From Paracnuella aquatica (GTDB taxonomy: Bacteria > Bacteroidota > Bacteroidia > Chitinophagales > Chitinophagaceae): a DNA stretch of 64,000 bases. This document shows, one piece after another, positions 63,540 through 64,000 of the stretch (position 1 is its first letter; each line of letters begins with the position of its first letter). The translations under genes were made by a program, and so were the position numbers. The stretch covers positions 1-64,000 of the forward strand of contig NZ_QOWJ01000014.1 in NCBI RefSeq assembly GCF_003332885.2, written 5' to 3'. The notes beneath the pieces are model-generated. The model saw only the letters and a program-made list of their open reading frames with translations, had not been told where the DNA came from and searched no databases.

Positions 63540-63640
63540 GTTTAATGTTTAAAGTCTAAGGTTTAAGGATGGGTTTTATAAAGTCGAATGAGCGGCTCAT
63601 TTGTACCGACTAACATTAAATTTAAACCTTAAACTTAACC
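63540..63640. repeat. Short-word inverted repeat (word TTTAAGG)
   Basis: Left: GTTTAATGTTTAAAGTCTAA then GGTTTAAGG; right: AACATTAAATTTAAACCTTA then AACTTAACCC. Between yigZ and the transporter gene. Confidence 0.65.
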
Positions 63641-63649
63641 CGCTGCAAG

Positions 63650-64000
63650 TTACCCAAAAGCAATAAGGGCAATAGAAACAACCGTCAGCGCAATGCCAAC
63701 GCGGTTGATGGTTGAAAGCCGTTCGCGGAACAGGAAGAATGCCGCCAGCGTGCTCACGAGTATGATGCCCATGTTGTTGATGGGAATAATGGCAGATGAA
63801 TTGCCGGGATACAACTGCAGCACTTTTACCAGGCCCCAGATGGAAAAATAATTGGGAATGCCGATGAGCACACCGGCAATAATACTAGATGGTACAAATT
63901 TTTGTTTGCCGCTCAGTACCAACCCGATTAACACAAGTGAACCGATAGCTGCTGCCGTAGCAAAAGAAGTAATCAGGTAGGCATCACTGTTAGTGCTATT
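63650..64000 (-). CDS. DMT (EamA) family transporter, C-terminal part
   Basis: At least 117 residues; the frame stays open to the right edge, so the start lies outside. Four hydrophobic helices are visible (SFATAAAIGSLVLIGLVL, IAGVLIGIPNYFSIWGLV, IPINNMGIILVSTLAAFFLF, VGIALTVVSIALIAFG). The E-R-L between helices (FRERLSTINRVG) is typical of the second EamA half. Probably exports a small metabolite. Confidence 0.8.
   Translation of the reverse strand, partial: NSTNSDAYLITSFATAAAIGSLVLIGLVLSGKQKFVPSSIIAGVLIGIPNYFSIWGLVKVLQLYPGNSSAIIPINNMGIILVSTLAAFFLFRERLSTINRVGIALTVVSIALIAFG

Overview
The window looks like a core chromosomal segment of a Bacteroidota bacterium, most likely family Chitinophagaceae. 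The evidence is lineage-specific: promoters of the TTTG-N19-21-TAnnTTTG type, a type IX secretion (T9SS) component (SprE/PorW-like) plus a cargo protein with a T9SS sorting tail, and lipoproteins or exported proteins of families DUF4136, DUF4382 and DUF4476. Other lineage features are a long SecA with a zinc-binding tail and a malic enzyme fused to a phosphotransacetylase domain. Base composition is close to balanced, with one clearly AT-richer gene at 47212-48126. I see no prophage, insertion sequence, CRISPR array or integron.

Layout. 1-304 is non-coding and carries two leftward promoters that probably serve a stable-RNA operon beyond the left edge. 305-9566 holds truA and a DUF4476 protein, an M1 aminopeptidase, a lemA-TPM-TPM operon, and the glycolytic pair gap-pgk. 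9795-12451 holds a DUF4382 lipoprotein and the cysteine biosynthesis pair cysE-cysM. 12452-13262 contains two identical tRNA-Glu(TTC) genes in a duplicated unit bounded by short-word inverted repeats. 13318-17027 is a leftward run: a DUF4136 lipoprotein, a beta-CASP nuclease, a hotdog protein and a thioredoxin-like protein. 17028-23603 holds a four-PAS histidine kinase, scpB-lysA, atpG and a lipoprotein; secA follows.

27547-32797 carries a putative metalloprotease and a two-gene nucleotidylyltransferase cluster. Its second gene fuses a GHMP-kinase-like region to a UDP-sugar pyrophosphorylase domain, and I consider this pair the least explained biochemistry in the window. 33216-42029 holds a T9SS cargo protein, two amidohydrolases (one with a doubled domain), deoC, a SPOR protein and an M20 peptidase. 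42111-43795 is a two-gene ABC exporter.

44110-48971 reads as one transcription unit: malic enzyme-PTA, an MlaE-type permease, a membrane-anchored transglutaminase-like protein and an MlaF-type ATPase. The third gene is AT-rich and splits a transporter pair, yet its stop overlaps the ATPase start. 49390-53224 holds sucC, a GNAT acetyltransferase and a GAF protein with a decayed kinase domain. 53277-54935 is a leftward overlapping set: bactofilin, AtpZ, a small membrane protein and a SprT-like protease. 55321-62847 holds a kinase-fold protein, a membrane stub related to M23 peptidases, sprE and a class A penicillin-binding protein. 62931-64000 holds yigZ and the C-terminal part of a DMT transporter cut by the window edge.

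Most genes are single or in short operons closed by clear hairpin terminators. A recurrent feature is intergenic repeats made of a short word (for example GAAGTCCGA, CGTGAAA, AAATTTG, TTTAAGG) repeated on one side and in reverse complement on the other; these, the fused sugar enzyme, the transglutaminase in the Mla locus and the kinase-fold protein are the main leads. All functional calls rest on reading motifs by eye; no database search was possible.
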